NCBI GenBank assembly: GCA_017744795.1
Contig: JAGIAQ010000004.1
Location: 1 to 53,148, forward strand
Reading direction: 5' to 3'
DNA length: 53,148 nt
Origin: Niabella sp.
GTDB lineage: Bacteria; Bacteroidota; Bacteroidia; Chitinophagales; Chitinophagaceae
Shown: one piece after another, positions 25,357-34,620 of the stretch
Layout: each line of letters starts with the position of its first letter
Numbering within the stretch: position 1 is the first letter of the stretch
Made by a program: the position numbers and the translations under genes
Notes under the pieces: generated by a model
What the model was told of the DNA's origin: nothing
Seen by the model: only the letters and a program-made list of their open reading frames with translations
Database searches by the model: none

Positions 25357-27321
25357 TTAACGGCTTACCAAAAAATGAACGATCCGAACCGCGTTCCCTT
25401 TTGAACGAGTATTCTTTTCGTCAGCAATAGTGATGCTTAACCGATGGGGGCCTTTTGATAAGCCATCTTCCAGCAATACATACCAGGGCAGGTGCAGGCC
25501 GCTGCTCCATTGCGTATACAAATCGATCGTCCCGGGCTCTTTTCCATCTATGGAATACCGGATCGTGCCCGCATCGGGCCCGGAAACAACAGCAATGCCA
25601 ATAGCTGTTCCGCTAAAACTGAGCTCCAGCGCTGCTCCCGGCGCCACGCCTTCCAGCACAGGCCGATTTACAAAACCCGGCCGTGTAGACACCCCATCTT
25701 TAGGCGTCCAGGCGGCATTCAATATGAATCCCTTCTTTAAAACCGCTTTTTCTACGGGTAAATAGAAGCCATCGACATAACTTTTTGTGTCCAGCATTTT
25801 GGGCAACACCGTTTTTGCCGGAGCCGGAGTTTCGTTTTTGTTAAAGGATTTATCTAATAAAGTTTCAATCGCATTCGCATACAAGGCCTGCCCAAAAGGA
25901 GCCGGGTGCAGGTTTTTAAAATCGCCTTCCCAGGAGAACTCTTTATTTTGAATGCGCTCATACACTTCCTTTGCCAGATTGATAAAGGGAAGCTGGTAAT
26001 AACGCGCCAGGCGCTCGTGCAGCTGAATTTCTGCTGGTATTTTTCCGGCCGCATAATCTGCCAGTTTAAATTCATCAGCAAAGCCCATCATAATAATATT
26101 CATATAAGGATTAACTGTCAACGCATGCCGGATGATCCCTTCCAATGCCCGCTGCTGTGTAAGAGCAGGAGTAGCATTCACATAATCATTTACGGCCGAT
26201 TCAATAAATAACAGATCCACCGGGCCTTTATCCAACACATCCTGCTGCAACCGGAATACATGCGGCAGGCTGCCCAAGGAAGGAATGCCCGCATTAATAA
26301 AGTTAAAATGAACAGCAGGATAACACTGGGCCAGCCAGGTACATACCCGGTCGCGCCAGCCCGTCATATTGGTAATAGAGCCGCCCAAAAAAGCTACTGT
26401 AACGGTTTGTTTTTTCCGGATCCGATCCAGTACATTGTTTAAACTTCCGAAGGACTGAATGAACCGCTCCTCTGGCAGGGCGACTTTTACGGGCACACAG
26501 TTAGCATAAATAAAATCAGCTAATTTTTCCGGTTGCTCAATTGTAAAATGATGTCCGTTCAATTCCTGTGCGCCCCTTGTCATGGGAACTACAGCAGCCG
26601 GGCCGCCGGCATTAATATAGTTTTGAACCAGGAGCGCTGTATTCTCAGCATAAGGAACAATACTGTCTTTTAATCCGATCACATGCAGGATAGGCACCTT
26701 GTATGCCGCTAACGTTTCCAGGTTATCCTTCGGCTGATCTTTATATTCCAGAGCCTGCGCTTCCGTGAGGCCGAATACTTTCAGTAATTTTTCCCAATCA
26801 GCTTTTGATCCTTTACCTTTCCCCCTGCCCCCCGGCCAACTGGTAAAATCGCATACAGGTGCTTCGGCATAGATACAACTTACTTTGGATGGATTTCTTT
26901 TAGCCCAGGCGTAAGCATACAGTCCGCCCCGGCTAACCGCCTCCAGCGCGGGTTTCGTCGCAAACTGTTTTTGAGCGGTGAGGTATTTATAAAGATCATC
27001 CCAGATGTTCATAGCAGTATAGTGACCAAACCGATCGGGCGCTTTTACATAAGCAATATAAAAACCACGCTCCAGTAATATGCTGTCCATATCGGTATGC
27101 CAGTCCGGGAAATAAGCCCGCCACACCCAGGGGTTACCTGCAGCTGGTTTTAAAGGAGATACATACCAGGCGTCAAAACCGTTTATTGTAAAACTGTGTT
27201 TTCTGAATTTTTTCCAGGTGGTATCTTTCTCAATTGTAATTGTTTGTGCCCGGCAAATGAATGCGGCTAACATCACCAGGGAAAGCAATATCCAACTCTT
27301 TATTTTAATTTGATCTTTCAT
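25357..27321 (-). CDS. Two-domain esterase: alpha/beta hydrolase fused to SGNH hydrolase
   Basis: The 654-aa protein (start at the second ATG, in front of the signal peptide MKDQIKIKSWILLSL) carries two esterase domains. The first (about 35-275) is an alpha/beta hydrolase with EAVSRGGLY, nucleophile S130, an aspartate in IGLKDS (D219) and histidine H257/H258 in NGHHFTIEQ. The second (about 305-490) is an SGNH hydrolase with FLGGSIT (S315), NAGIPSLGS, ESAVND (N378) and FKNLHPAPFG (H472). The usual aspartate three residues before that histidine is a lysine; D467 may replace it. A C-terminal beta-sandwich (about 520-654) follows. It could remove two kinds of ester, for example acetyl and methyl, but substrates are unknown. 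An ATG at 27339 would add six residues. Confidence 0.82.
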   Translation of the reverse strand: MKDQIKIKSWILLSLVMLAAFICRAQTITIEKDTTWKKFRKHSFTINGFDAWYVSPLKPAAGNPWVWRAYFPDWHTDMDSILLERGFYIAYVKAPDRFGHYTAMNIWDDLYKYLTAQKQFATKPALEAVSRGGLYAYAWAKRNPSKVSCIYAEAPVCDFTSWPGGRGKGKGSKADWEKLLKVFGLTEAQALEYKDQPKDNLETLAAYKVPILHVIGLKDSIVPYAENTALLVQNYINAGGPAAVVPMTRGAQELNGHHFTIEQPEKLADFIYANCVPVKVALPEERFIQSFGSLNNVLDRIRKKQTVTVAFLGGSITNMTGWRDRVCTWLAQCYPAVHFNFINAGIPSLGSLPHVFRLQQDVLDKGPVDLLFIESAVNDYVNATPALTQQRALEGIIRHALTVNPYMNIIMMGFADEFKLADYAAGKIPAEIQLHERLARYYQLPFINLAKEVYERIQNKEFSWEGDFKNLHPAPFGQALYANAIETLLDKSFNKNETPAPAKTVLPKMLDTKSYVDGFYLPVEKAVLKKGFILNAAWTPKDGVSTRPGFVNRPVLEGVAPGAALELSFSGTAIGIAVVSGPDAGTIRYSIDGKEPGTIDLYTQWSSGLHLPWYVLLEDGLSKGPHRLSITIADEKNTRSKGNAVRIVHFLVSR

Positions 27322-27396
27322 TATTATAATTCTAGTCAACTAAAATACAGAAATACTATTAAGACAGATATTACCGCTCAATGCTTCTTCAATCCG

Positions 27397-28944
27397 TTAT
27401 ATTTTTTTCATCCCGGAAGGAAGCTGGTTTTCTTTTAAGCTGATGTTCCTTTTGCTTTGCGCATCTGTTCTTATAAAAACTTCCGCACCGGCCCCAACCT
27501 TTGATCTTTCAATCACCACAGCGCCCGATGTTTTTATTTCAAAAACAGAAGCGGCATTCTTTGTTGCCGGGAACCCACCCGCCTCCATCCGCAGCCCGGA
27601 CACATCCTGCATCCATACAGCCGGACGTGCATCACTGTTGCGCAACAGGAAGGACAGATTCTTTATATTAATATTACCTGCATGTCGCGCCCAGAGACCA
27701 TAGGCCGGTATTACAGGGCCAAAAGTTTTTACTTCGGGATACTTATCAATGGCTTCAGGCACTTCCGCAACTGCCTCATCAGCAGTGCCGCCACCCGGTA
27801 ATTCGATCCGGATATTTTCTAATGTAACCCCGGATAATTTATGTCCGGGTATACCTGTAATTAGAATACCTGTGGCAGCTTTCAGCTGCGTAGTGTCGGC
27901 AGATACGGCGTTTATATTTTTCAATACCAGCTTTTCAAACAATCCTGTTTTTTGCTGTATATCCTGTCCCTTACGGAATACACTTAAGCGGGCGCCCAGG
28001 CGTAATAGTATAGGCGTACGGATGTTATCCATTTTAATATCCGAAATAGTAACATTCCGGATTTGCGCTCCATCAACAGACAATAATTTAATACCCCCAT
28101 TCTTTGTGTCATAAATATAGCAATTGGCGATGCTGATATTTTCAAAACCTGCCATTGATTCCGTTCCCATCTTTATGCCTGCCTGGTTACTTTTCAGCTT
28201 TATATCGCTAACAGTGATATTATTGCACTTCATTTTGCTGGAGGTTGTTTTAAAACACAAAGCATCATCGCCACTTACAATATCGCAATTACGGATCCGT
28301 ACCTCCTGGCAACCATCAATATCTATCCCGTCATTATGCGCCACGCCGGTGCTCCTTATCTTCAGGTCCTCTAATTGCAGGTTGCGGCTTTGAAAATAAT
28401 GCGTTGTCCAGGCCGCTGAATAGTTCAATGAAACGCCTTTAATCAGTACCTCATCACATCGCACTATGCGCAACAGAAAAGGGCGGCGGCCCCAGCGCTG
28501 ACTTTCCGGGCGTGTGTCGGTTAGAATCTGGCGCTCCTTTAATTTCGATCCCTGTCCGTCGATGCCGCCCTGACCAGTAATCCCGATATTTTTTACGTCA
28601 ACGGCTGCAACCAGGGCCCAGCCTACATCTACACCCAATCCGTCTTTAAAAGGATCGGGATTGGTATAATCATTTATATCTGTACTCCCGACAATCCAGG
28701 CACCCTTCTCTAACAGAAGCGTCACATTATTTTTTAACAAGATGGTACCGGATACATAATGCCCTGCAGGAAAAATAACACGCCCGCCTCCTTTTGCATT
28801 ACACGCATCAATGGATTGCTGGATCGTAACGGTATTTAAAGTAATGCCATCACCTGCAGCACCATAGTCGGTCACTTTTATATCGGCGGCAGCTACCGCA
28901 AAACCGACGAATAGCAGCGACAGCAAAAAACAATTTCTTTTCAT
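27397..28944 (-). CDS. GH28-like polygalacturonase-family protein with a divergent active site
   Basis: The 515-aa protein has a signal peptide (1-20) and a GH28-type right-handed beta-helix: ITDYGAAGDGITLNT-like N-terminus, GGGRVIFPAGHYVSGTILLKNN, then HNDGIDIDGC (203-212) and SGDDALCFKTT (224-234), corresponding to the family NTD and DD motifs. The family GHG segment is replaced by SNQAGIKMGTES (252-263), so the conserved histidine is missing. GH28 enzymes cleave alpha-linked galacturonate by inversion. Here the substrate may be another uronate or a branched linkage. It is 18 nt downstream of a GH29 gene, so the two are probably translated from one message. Confidence 0.84.
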   Translation of the reverse strand: MKRNCFLLSLLFVGFAVAAADIKVTDYGAAGDGITLNTVTIQQSIDACNAKGGGRVIFPAGHYVSGTILLKNNVTLLLEKGAWIVGSTDINDYTNPDPFKDGLGVDVGWALVAAVDVKNIGITGQGGIDGQGSKLKERQILTDTRPESQRWGRRPFLLRIVRCDEVLIKGVSLNYSAAWTTHYFQSRNLQLEDLKIRSTGVAHNDGIDIDGCQEVRIRNCDIVSGDDALCFKTTSSKMKCNNITVSDIKLKSNQAGIKMGTESMAGFENISIANCYIYDTKNGGIKLLSVDGAQIRNVTISDIKMDNIRTPILLRLGARLSVFRKGQDIQQKTGLFEKLVLKNINAVSADTTQLKAATGILITGIPGHKLSGVTLENIRIELPGGGTADEAVAEVPEAIDKYPEVKTFGPVIPAYGLWARHAGNINIKNLSFLLRNSDARPAVWMQDVSGLRMEAGGFPATKNAASVFEIKTSGAVVIERSKVGAGAEVFIRTDAQSKRNISLKENQLPSGMKKI

Positions 28945-28962
28945 ATAAACAGACAGCCAGGC

Positions 28963-30387
28963 TTAATCCAATGCCCCGGTCTTCATTTTTTGTGAATGTT
29001 TGCCGTTTACGTTCGCCACAGGGCCTGCAACTACCAGCTGTACTGCTGTAGCGATCTTATCCGGCGCTGTTGCAGGCAGCGCTATTGTTATAGCTCCATT
29101 TTCATTTTTCGCTTTTAACGCTTTTCCGTTCACCAGCAGCGTTGCATTGATCACCTTATTTTGCAGCGCCGGCACCACCAGCTTGCCATCCGCCGGCCAA
29201 TCAAAAACAAATAAATTCAGCTGCGTATTGGCCCCTGCCTCTTTCATGGTGCAGCGTCCCCAGGATAAATCCGGCAACGGGCTGGCATGTGTGGCATAGA
29301 TCGCCTTGCTGTTCACCTGCATCCATTTGCCAATGGCCGCCAGGCGCTCAACGCTTTCTTCCGGAACCGTTCCATCGTCTTTGGGCCCGATATTCAGCAA
29401 ATAGTTACCGCCTTTGGATGCAATATCTACTAAGTTATGAATAAGTGTTTCTGTCGACTTCCAGTTGTGGTCCCCGCTCTTATAGCCCCAGCTGCCATTC
29501 ATGGTCATGCAGGTTTCCCAATCGGTTCCGTCCAGTTCCGCCTGGGTTGGAATCTTTTGTTCGGGTGTCTTTGTATCTCCAGGAAAATTGGGTCGCTTCA
29601 AACGGTCATTGGTAATGATATTAGGCTGCAATTTCAACGCATCTTTTAACTTTTGGGCCGCGGCGTCTGTCATGTTAGTAGGCGTATCCCACCACAAAAC
29701 AGCAATATCGCCATAGTTGCTTAAAATTTCCTTTACCTGCGGCACGGATACATCATTAATGTATTGATCAAATGTTTTTGTTTCCTGAGCCGGGTCCCAG
29801 TGGCCATTATGCGCTTTTGTATACGCGTCTATTTTTGCCGAATCGGGGTTGGGCCAGCCTTCGCGCATTTCCTTACGGGCAACGGCTCCTCCCGGGTTAT
29901 TCCAGTCCTGGGCCTGCGAATAATAAAACCCGAGCTTTATTCCGTATTTCTTGCAAGCTTCGGCCAACGGCTTCAACAGGTCTTTGCCATACGCAGTAGC
30001 ATCTGCAATATTCCATTTGCTGGCATTGGATTTAAATAATGCAAATCCATCGTGATGCTTGGCGGTGATAATAATGTATTTCATTCCCGCATCTTTCGCC
30101 ATTTTTACAATCGCATCGGGGTTATAATTAACCGGATTAAAAGATTTAGCACGCTCCTGATATTCAGCCACAGGTATCTTACAGCGGTTCATGATCCACT
30201 CTGCGCCGCCGCGCGCCTGCTGATGCCCATGATAAACACCGGCCCATTGCGAATAAACGCCCCAATGGATGAACATGCCAAAACGCGCTTCCCGCCACCA
30301 TTTCATGCGGGCATCCTTATCTGCTGTCTGGCTTTTTGCTGCCAGCACCAACAGGCCTGCCAGCATAAATAATGCAATTCTTTTCAT
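28963..30387 (-). CDS. GH29 alpha-L-fucosidase (474 aa)
   Basis: A signal peptide (1-19) is followed by the GH29 barrel with FGMFIHWGVYSQWAG (36-50), ITAKHHDGFALFKS (107-120), LGFYYSQAQDW (152-162) and VLWWDTPTN, which places the nucleophile at D234. GNYLLNIGPKDDG follows. There is a short C-terminal beta domain (about 380-460) but no extra module, so this is the most compact of the three GH29 proteins. It should remove terminal alpha-L-fucose; the WWD context and insert after 160 (NNPGGAVARKEMREGW) differ from the other two, suggesting a different linkage. It is followed after 18 nt by the GH28-like gene. Confidence 0.94.
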   Translation of the reverse strand: MKRIALFMLAGLLVLAAKSQTADKDARMKWWREARFGMFIHWGVYSQWAGVYHGHQQARGGAEWIMNRCKIPVAEYQERAKSFNPVNYNPDAIVKMAKDAGMKYIIITAKHHDGFALFKSNASKWNIADATAYGKDLLKPLAEACKKYGIKLGFYYSQAQDWNNPGGAVARKEMREGWPNPDSAKIDAYTKAHNGHWDPAQETKTFDQYINDVSVPQVKEILSNYGDIAVLWWDTPTNMTDAAAQKLKDALKLQPNIITNDRLKRPNFPGDTKTPEQKIPTQAELDGTDWETCMTMNGSWGYKSGDHNWKSTETLIHNLVDIASKGGNYLLNIGPKDDGTVPEESVERLAAIGKWMQVNSKAIYATHASPLPDLSWGRCTMKEAGANTQLNLFVFDWPADGKLVVPALQNKVINATLLVNGKALKAKNENGAITIALPATAPDKIATAVQLVVAGPVANVNGKHSQKMKTGALD

Positions 30388-30537
30388 TTGTATATTTTTT
30401 TATAGATATTACCGTTCCTAGCGGAGCTATATGACTGGCCGCTGAGTGGTTTTAGGCCGGGAAGGCGGTAAAACGCCAAACTACGAAACCAATGAAAAAC
30501 AAAATCGTTCCGGCTTTCCGGCTATTCTTTACAAAAT
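30388..30537. repeat. 150-nt intra-PUL spacer with two repeat families
   Basis: At 30402-30430 a word of the type ATAGATATTACCGTTCCTAGCGGAGCTAT is a diverged copy of the palindromic repeat at 37731-37781. At 30452-30525 GCCGGGAAGGCGG and CCGGCTTTCCGGC form the arms of an element related to 12627-12650 and 18780-18845. No promoter box is visible. The spacer is the second longest gap inside the downstream enzyme array, so a transcript end or internal start is possible. Confidence 0.55.
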
Positions 30538-31911
30538 TTATTTAACCGTAGCTCCCACTTCTGTTGCATTTAAAACATGCACCACTATTTTTTCATTACT
30601 ATATTGATCCGCGCCGATATCCCATTTTCCATTGCGCGGCTGTCCATCCATATCAACGGTGACTACCGGAAAATCAGCATCACCTTTGCCAATAGCAGGG
30701 CTTCCTTTTGCCAACCGGTAAATTCCCGCGGCATCTTTAACCAGCATAGGATCTTTTAGTTGATAACCCGGGGCCGGAATATCGCCTGCTTCTTTTACCT
30801 GGAAGAACAGGTTGTTTTTCCATACCGGGTCTTTTAAATCCCCCAGGAGGGAAACAGCCTTTGGCCCGCCCTGAACAATGTTATCAGCAACAGTAATAGC
30901 CGTGGCGCCCATTCCGTTTTTCCGGGCCTGTAATATAATGTTCTCGCCATTATTCACAAGTGTATTAAAAGCGATCAATACGCGATCCGGTCGGTCATGC
31001 GCTGTCAGTTGTGCACCGTCAGCTACTTCCCCATCGCCATTGCCAATGGTGATGGCCGGTTTACAGTTTTCAAAATAGTTACTAAAGATAGCATGATCAT
31101 CGCCATAAATCCGCAATCCAGGAGTATTAAAGAAATAGTTACCATAGACCTGGCACTTGTTGCCATGGCGGAGGGTAAATTGTGCCGGGCAGTCGCGGAT
31201 CGTATTATAACGTAATGTTACACCTGACGCTTTTACAGAGATGAGCTCATTTTCCCCTGCGCACTTTTCAAAAAGATTATACTCAACAACGCTGTTGCTG
31301 GTAGAAAGGCTGAAGCCGCTTAATCCGAACTGCAGGGTTTCGGCACCATTTGCACCGCCCTGATCCGGGAAGTTATAAAAATAATTGTGATGAATATGCA
31401 GCCGTTCTGCTATCTGTTTTCCTTCTCCGCGTATAGCCAATATCCGCCCCATGGAGTTCTTGTTCTGAAAGGTATTGTAATCAATCTCATGATCATTACC
31501 GGCAATGGTCAGATATTCTCCCTTGCCCGGCGTTTCAAAAACATTGTGCGTCCAGCGGCAAAAGGAAGTACCGGGAGTGCTGCGCGCTTTGGAAGCGGCA
31601 TGCGTAAATTTAAATCCGCTAATGACCACATAGGTCGCGGGTTTTACCAGTTCAAACCCTCCTATCCCGGCGATCTCAGCTTTACCAATGGTCTCTGCCT
31701 TTATAAGGATCGGCTTTGCTTTTGTTCCGGTGCAGGCAATCGTAATATTTGCGCCGGCGGCATACACACCATTCTTAAGCACGATCTCATCGCCAGCCCT
31801 TGCCCGGTTAATGGCCTGCTGCAATTCATCAATAGAAGCAACGGTTATGGAACCGGCAAACAACTGCAATGAAAACTGCAAGAATAAAATAACTGTTATA
31901 TATTTTTTCAT
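30538..31911 (-). CDS. PL6 family polysaccharide lyase
   Basis: The 457-aa protein has a signal peptide (1-20) and the PL6 right-handed beta-helix seen in alginate lyases and chondroitinase B. Family landmarks are NGAETLQFG (188-196), GENELISVKASG (219-230), with catalytic K227, and TLRHG (246-250), with catalytic R248. Acidic residues E220 and E222 fit the calcium-binding set near the active site. PL6 enzymes cleave uronic acid linkages by beta-elimination, leaving an unsaturated uronyl end. The gene lies 33 nt downstream of a second lyase-like gene. Whether it prefers mannuronate, guluronate, iduronate or another uronate cannot be told; typical alginate PUL partners (PL7, PL17) are absent. 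Confidence 0.9.
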   Translation of the reverse strand: MKKYITVILFLQFSLQLFAGSITVASIDELQQAINRARAGDEIVLKNGVYAAGANITIACTGTKAKPILIKAETIGKAEIAGIGGFELVKPATYVVISGFKFTHAASKARSTPGTSFCRWTHNVFETPGKGEYLTIAGNDHEIDYNTFQNKNSMGRILAIRGEGKQIAERLHIHHNYFYNFPDQGGANGAETLQFGLSGFSLSTSNSVVEYNLFEKCAGENELISVKASGVTLRYNTIRDCPAQFTLRHGNKCQVYGNYFFNTPGLRIYGDDHAIFSNYFENCKPAITIGNGDGEVADGAQLTAHDRPDRVLIAFNTLVNNGENIILQARKNGMGATAITVADNIVQGGPKAVSLLGDLKDPVWKNNLFFQVKEAGDIPAPGYQLKDPMLVKDAAGIYRLAKGSPAIGKGDADFPVVTVDMDGQPRNGKWDIGADQYSNEKIVVHVLNATEVGATVK

Positions 31912-31944
31912 CCGAATGATTTTAATACCATTGGCTCCCGATAA

Positions 31945-33342
31945 TTAATCATGCACCGTTGTTGGGCTGGAATTTGGACTCTTTTCATACACTTTGAAAT
32001 CCGTCAGCCACAGCGATTCATTTTTCAATAACGGACTTTGTCCTACCGGGTTCTGATTGAGCTTTCCTCCGGCAAGGCTTCGATAAATGCCGTACTTGTT
32101 GCGAATATAGGAGCTGCCCTTTCTCCACATATCAATATTATCATCTTTAAAATCAAGTAATACCTTACCGTCACGTACCCTTACTATTTTACAGGAATAC
32201 GAACCGTTGTGGGTATAATGAATTTCTTCTTTTACCTGTACCCATTCTCCTTCAAAATCAGCTAAAGGAATATTATCCACAATTGTTCCTTTACCAGTGC
32301 TGGCGCCGTCAACGGAATGAATGATCTGGATGCGTTTATTGGATCCATTGCTGTTTGAACGGGGAGTGATGGTGATTAACGGACTACCGTTATTAGGACC
32401 ATCCTGTGCCTTTAGCTGGTGAATATGACAGAAACTGGAAGTGGGCTGAAAGCCAGGTGCCAGTTTGAATTTCCACTCCAATATCTGCCATTCATCCCAG
32501 TTCCCCTGCACTTTCGCCCAGGTGGTATTATTGGTGGCGGACTTCATTTCATTACGCTGCCGGTCAACAGTAGCGGCATTGCAGCGGTCTCCGTCTATAA
32601 TGGGGTCGATATGAATATTAAACCGGAAAACATATTTATTGAAATAAGGATCCTGTACGGCTTCACAGTGCACACCATCCGGATGGCCTCCGTAACCGCC
32701 TGAACAGTGAGGATTTTCTGTATAGTCGAATCCAAAGCTCTTCATGTACGTATTAATGTCATTGTACAATTTGCCCTCCAGGGAAGCATTCGATTCCATA
32801 GCTGAAGTTAGCTGATATCCGCGATAACCCGGCCCGTCCATAACCTGTTGTGTACAGGAGGTTCCGGATTTGATCCAGCCGGTGGTTGGTACGCGGGAAT
32901 AAATAGTATCCAGCTTCAGTTCAATTATATATTGATCCGCTGCACCCAGCCCATCAACTTTGACAAAATTCTCAGAGGCAATAGTGCAGGCCGTGTTCCC
33001 GTTGGTGTTAGTTACCTTATCCCTCCAATCTACTCCATTCACTTTAGCCGACACAACATTTGCAAAAGTTGGTCCGTCGGCCCCCAGGTTCCCAAGGTCC
33101 AATATAAAATACCCAATATTCTTCGCCTGATCACTTTTTGTAATTGTATAAGTCCACACCGTATTATCTGCAACCGTTGGTGCCGCCAGGCTTACCTTAT
33201 AGATGCCGGTGTTCACCGATCCCGATTGAGCAACAGGGTTAAGGCCCGTTAATTCCTTGCTGAGCGGGCTTTTGGTGCCACAGGCAAATACGAGCAGGGC
33301 AAGGGAAGCAACCGTTGTACCTGTTTTTTTAAAACTTTTCAT
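31945..33342 (-). CDS. Jelly-roll polysaccharide-lyase-like lipoprotein
   Basis: The 465-aa protein has a lipobox VFAC with C21, so it is likely anchored to the outer membrane. Residues about 40-150 form a beta-sandwich-like N-terminal domain (YTITKSDQAKNIGYFILDLG, VNGVDWRDKV) of no family I can name. From about 190 the chain resembles beta-jelly-roll lyases of the heparin-lyase-like fold, with DRQRNEMK (260-267), WQILEWKFKL and FCHIHQLKAQDGPNNGSPLITI (304-325) lining a groove with H306, H308 and R261/R263. Cysteines are unusually many for a periplasmic protein. It is followed by PL6 after 33 nt, so the two may act on the same chain. Function as a lyase is inference; a binding role is possible. 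Confidence 0.7.
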   Translation of the reverse strand: MKSFKKTGTTVASLALLVFACGTKSPLSKELTGLNPVAQSGSVNTGIYKVSLAAPTVADNTVWTYTITKSDQAKNIGYFILDLGNLGADGPTFANVVSAKVNGVDWRDKVTNTNGNTACTIASENFVKVDGLGAADQYIIELKLDTIYSRVPTTGWIKSGTSCTQQVMDGPGYRGYQLTSAMESNASLEGKLYNDINTYMKSFGFDYTENPHCSGGYGGHPDGVHCEAVQDPYFNKYVFRFNIHIDPIIDGDRCNAATVDRQRNEMKSATNNTTWAKVQGNWDEWQILEWKFKLAPGFQPTSSFCHIHQLKAQDGPNNGSPLITITPRSNSNGSNKRIQIIHSVDGASTGKGTIVDNIPLADFEGEWVQVKEEIHYTHNGSYSCKIVRVRDGKVLLDFKDDNIDMWRKGSSYIRNKYGIYRSLAGGKLNQNPVGQSPLLKNESLWLTDFKVYEKSPNSSPTTVHD

Positions 33343-33455
33343 ATGACTGTTTATTATTAGTAAGAAGGCAGCGGCTTTCCGCTAATTACACAAATAACTT
33401 ATTTATTTCGGATGAAAAGCTGTCGAAAATTTGCTTTGTGTTCAATAATTTTAGC

Positions 33456-34616
33456 CTAGAATATTTTTTTCCCCTCCCGAAGGCTATTCAACCGCAGCAG
33501 CGCTTCCAGATAATAGTAATCAGCATAACTCAATGGTACATCCACTTCACTGTTCGATGGTTTGGAACCGGTACTATGTAACAAGATGAAACCAAAATCT
33601 TTCCCCACAGGCGCCCGGTATTTATTGGTAACGTTCGTCAGTATTTTTTCCGCAAGTCCCCTGTAATAACTGCCTTTTTTACTATAGGTGCTCAGTTCCA
33701 GCAATCCGGAAGCTATAACTACTGCGGCCGAAACATCCCGCGGTTCATTGGGTATGCCCGGCGCGTTAAAATCCCAATAGGGAACCAGGTCTTTTGGCAG
33801 GTTGGGATGATTGAAAATGAAAGATGCAATATGCTCAGCGTGATCCAGATATTTCGAATCCTTTGTTTCGCGGTAGCACATCGTATAACCGTATAAGCCC
33901 CAGGCCTGGCCCCGCGCCCATGCAGAGGCATCTGAATAGCCCTGGTGGGTGGTTTTTTTAATTACCTTCCCTGTTGTAGAATCATAATCGACCACATGAT
34001 AAGAACTATAATCCGGACGAAAATGATTCTGCATCGTCTTATCTCCTGTAAGTTTTGAGGCTTCAAATAGCAACTCCAGGTTAAGCATATTGTCAATGAT
34101 CACTGGGTAATCCCATTTTTGTTTACTATGATCCCATGAACGGATAACGCCGGTCGTTTTGTTAAACCGGGTACTTAATGATTTAGCGGCCTGAATCAAT
34201 ACTTCTTTATAATGCGCATCTTTTGTAAGCCAGAAACCATTGCCCACACTGCAATACACTTTAAAGCCCATATCGTGTGTACCGCCATTCCATTGTTCTT
34301 TTTCAATGTTTGCCGTAAAGCTTTCCGCCTGTTTTTTCCATTCCGGGTTTTTGGAATACTTATATAAATACCATAATTCTCCCGGGAAAAAACCAGAGGT
34401 CCAGTCGCCGGATTTCACCAGCCGCAATTGATCCTTTTCGATGGTCCGTGGCGACACCAGCTCCTTTGATCCATTTTTGGCTTTATCTATTTCAGCCAGC
34501 ATTACTTTGGTCTGCTGTTCCGCGTCCCGGAATGTTGCCGAAATATTGAGTTGTTGCGCTTGTGCTGCACCGGTAAATAAAAATGCGGCTGTTATTATAA
34601 AGATCTTGTTTTTCAT
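33456..34616 (-). CDS. GH88 unsaturated glucuronyl hydrolase
   Basis: This 386-aa secreted protein (signal peptide 1-20) is an (alpha/alpha)6 barrel with the GH88 signatures GTHDMGFK (112-119, D115), IIDNMLNLELL (173-183, D175) and HQGYSDASAWARGQAWGLYG (224-243). The two aspartates match the catalytic pair of characterised unsaturated glucuronyl hydrolases. The enzyme removes 4,5-unsaturated glucuronate from the non-reducing end of lyase products. Its start is 4 nt after the stop of the GH29 gene, indicating tight coupling. Together with GH105 it implies two types of unsaturated ends. Confidence 0.94.
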   Translation of the reverse strand: MKNKIFIITAAFLFTGAAQAQQLNISATFRDAEQQTKVMLAEIDKAKNGSKELVSPRTIEKDQLRLVKSGDWTSGFFPGELWYLYKYSKNPEWKKQAESFTANIEKEQWNGGTHDMGFKVYCSVGNGFWLTKDAHYKEVLIQAAKSLSTRFNKTTGVIRSWDHSKQKWDYPVIIDNMLNLELLFEASKLTGDKTMQNHFRPDYSSYHVVDYDSTTGKVIKKTTHQGYSDASAWARGQAWGLYGYTMCYRETKDSKYLDHAEHIASFIFNHPNLPKDLVPYWDFNAPGIPNEPRDVSAAVVIASGLLELSTYSKKGSYYRGLAEKILTNVTNKYRAPVGKDFGFILLHSTGSKPSNSEVDVPLSYADYYYLEALLRLNSLREGKKIF

Positions 34617-34620
34617 CTTC

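Noticed and set aside
30538..31911. Reading the PL6 gene as evidence of an alginate PUL
   Set aside because: PL7, PL17 and the usual alginate catabolic genes are missing, and four fucose-type enzymes have no role on alginate.
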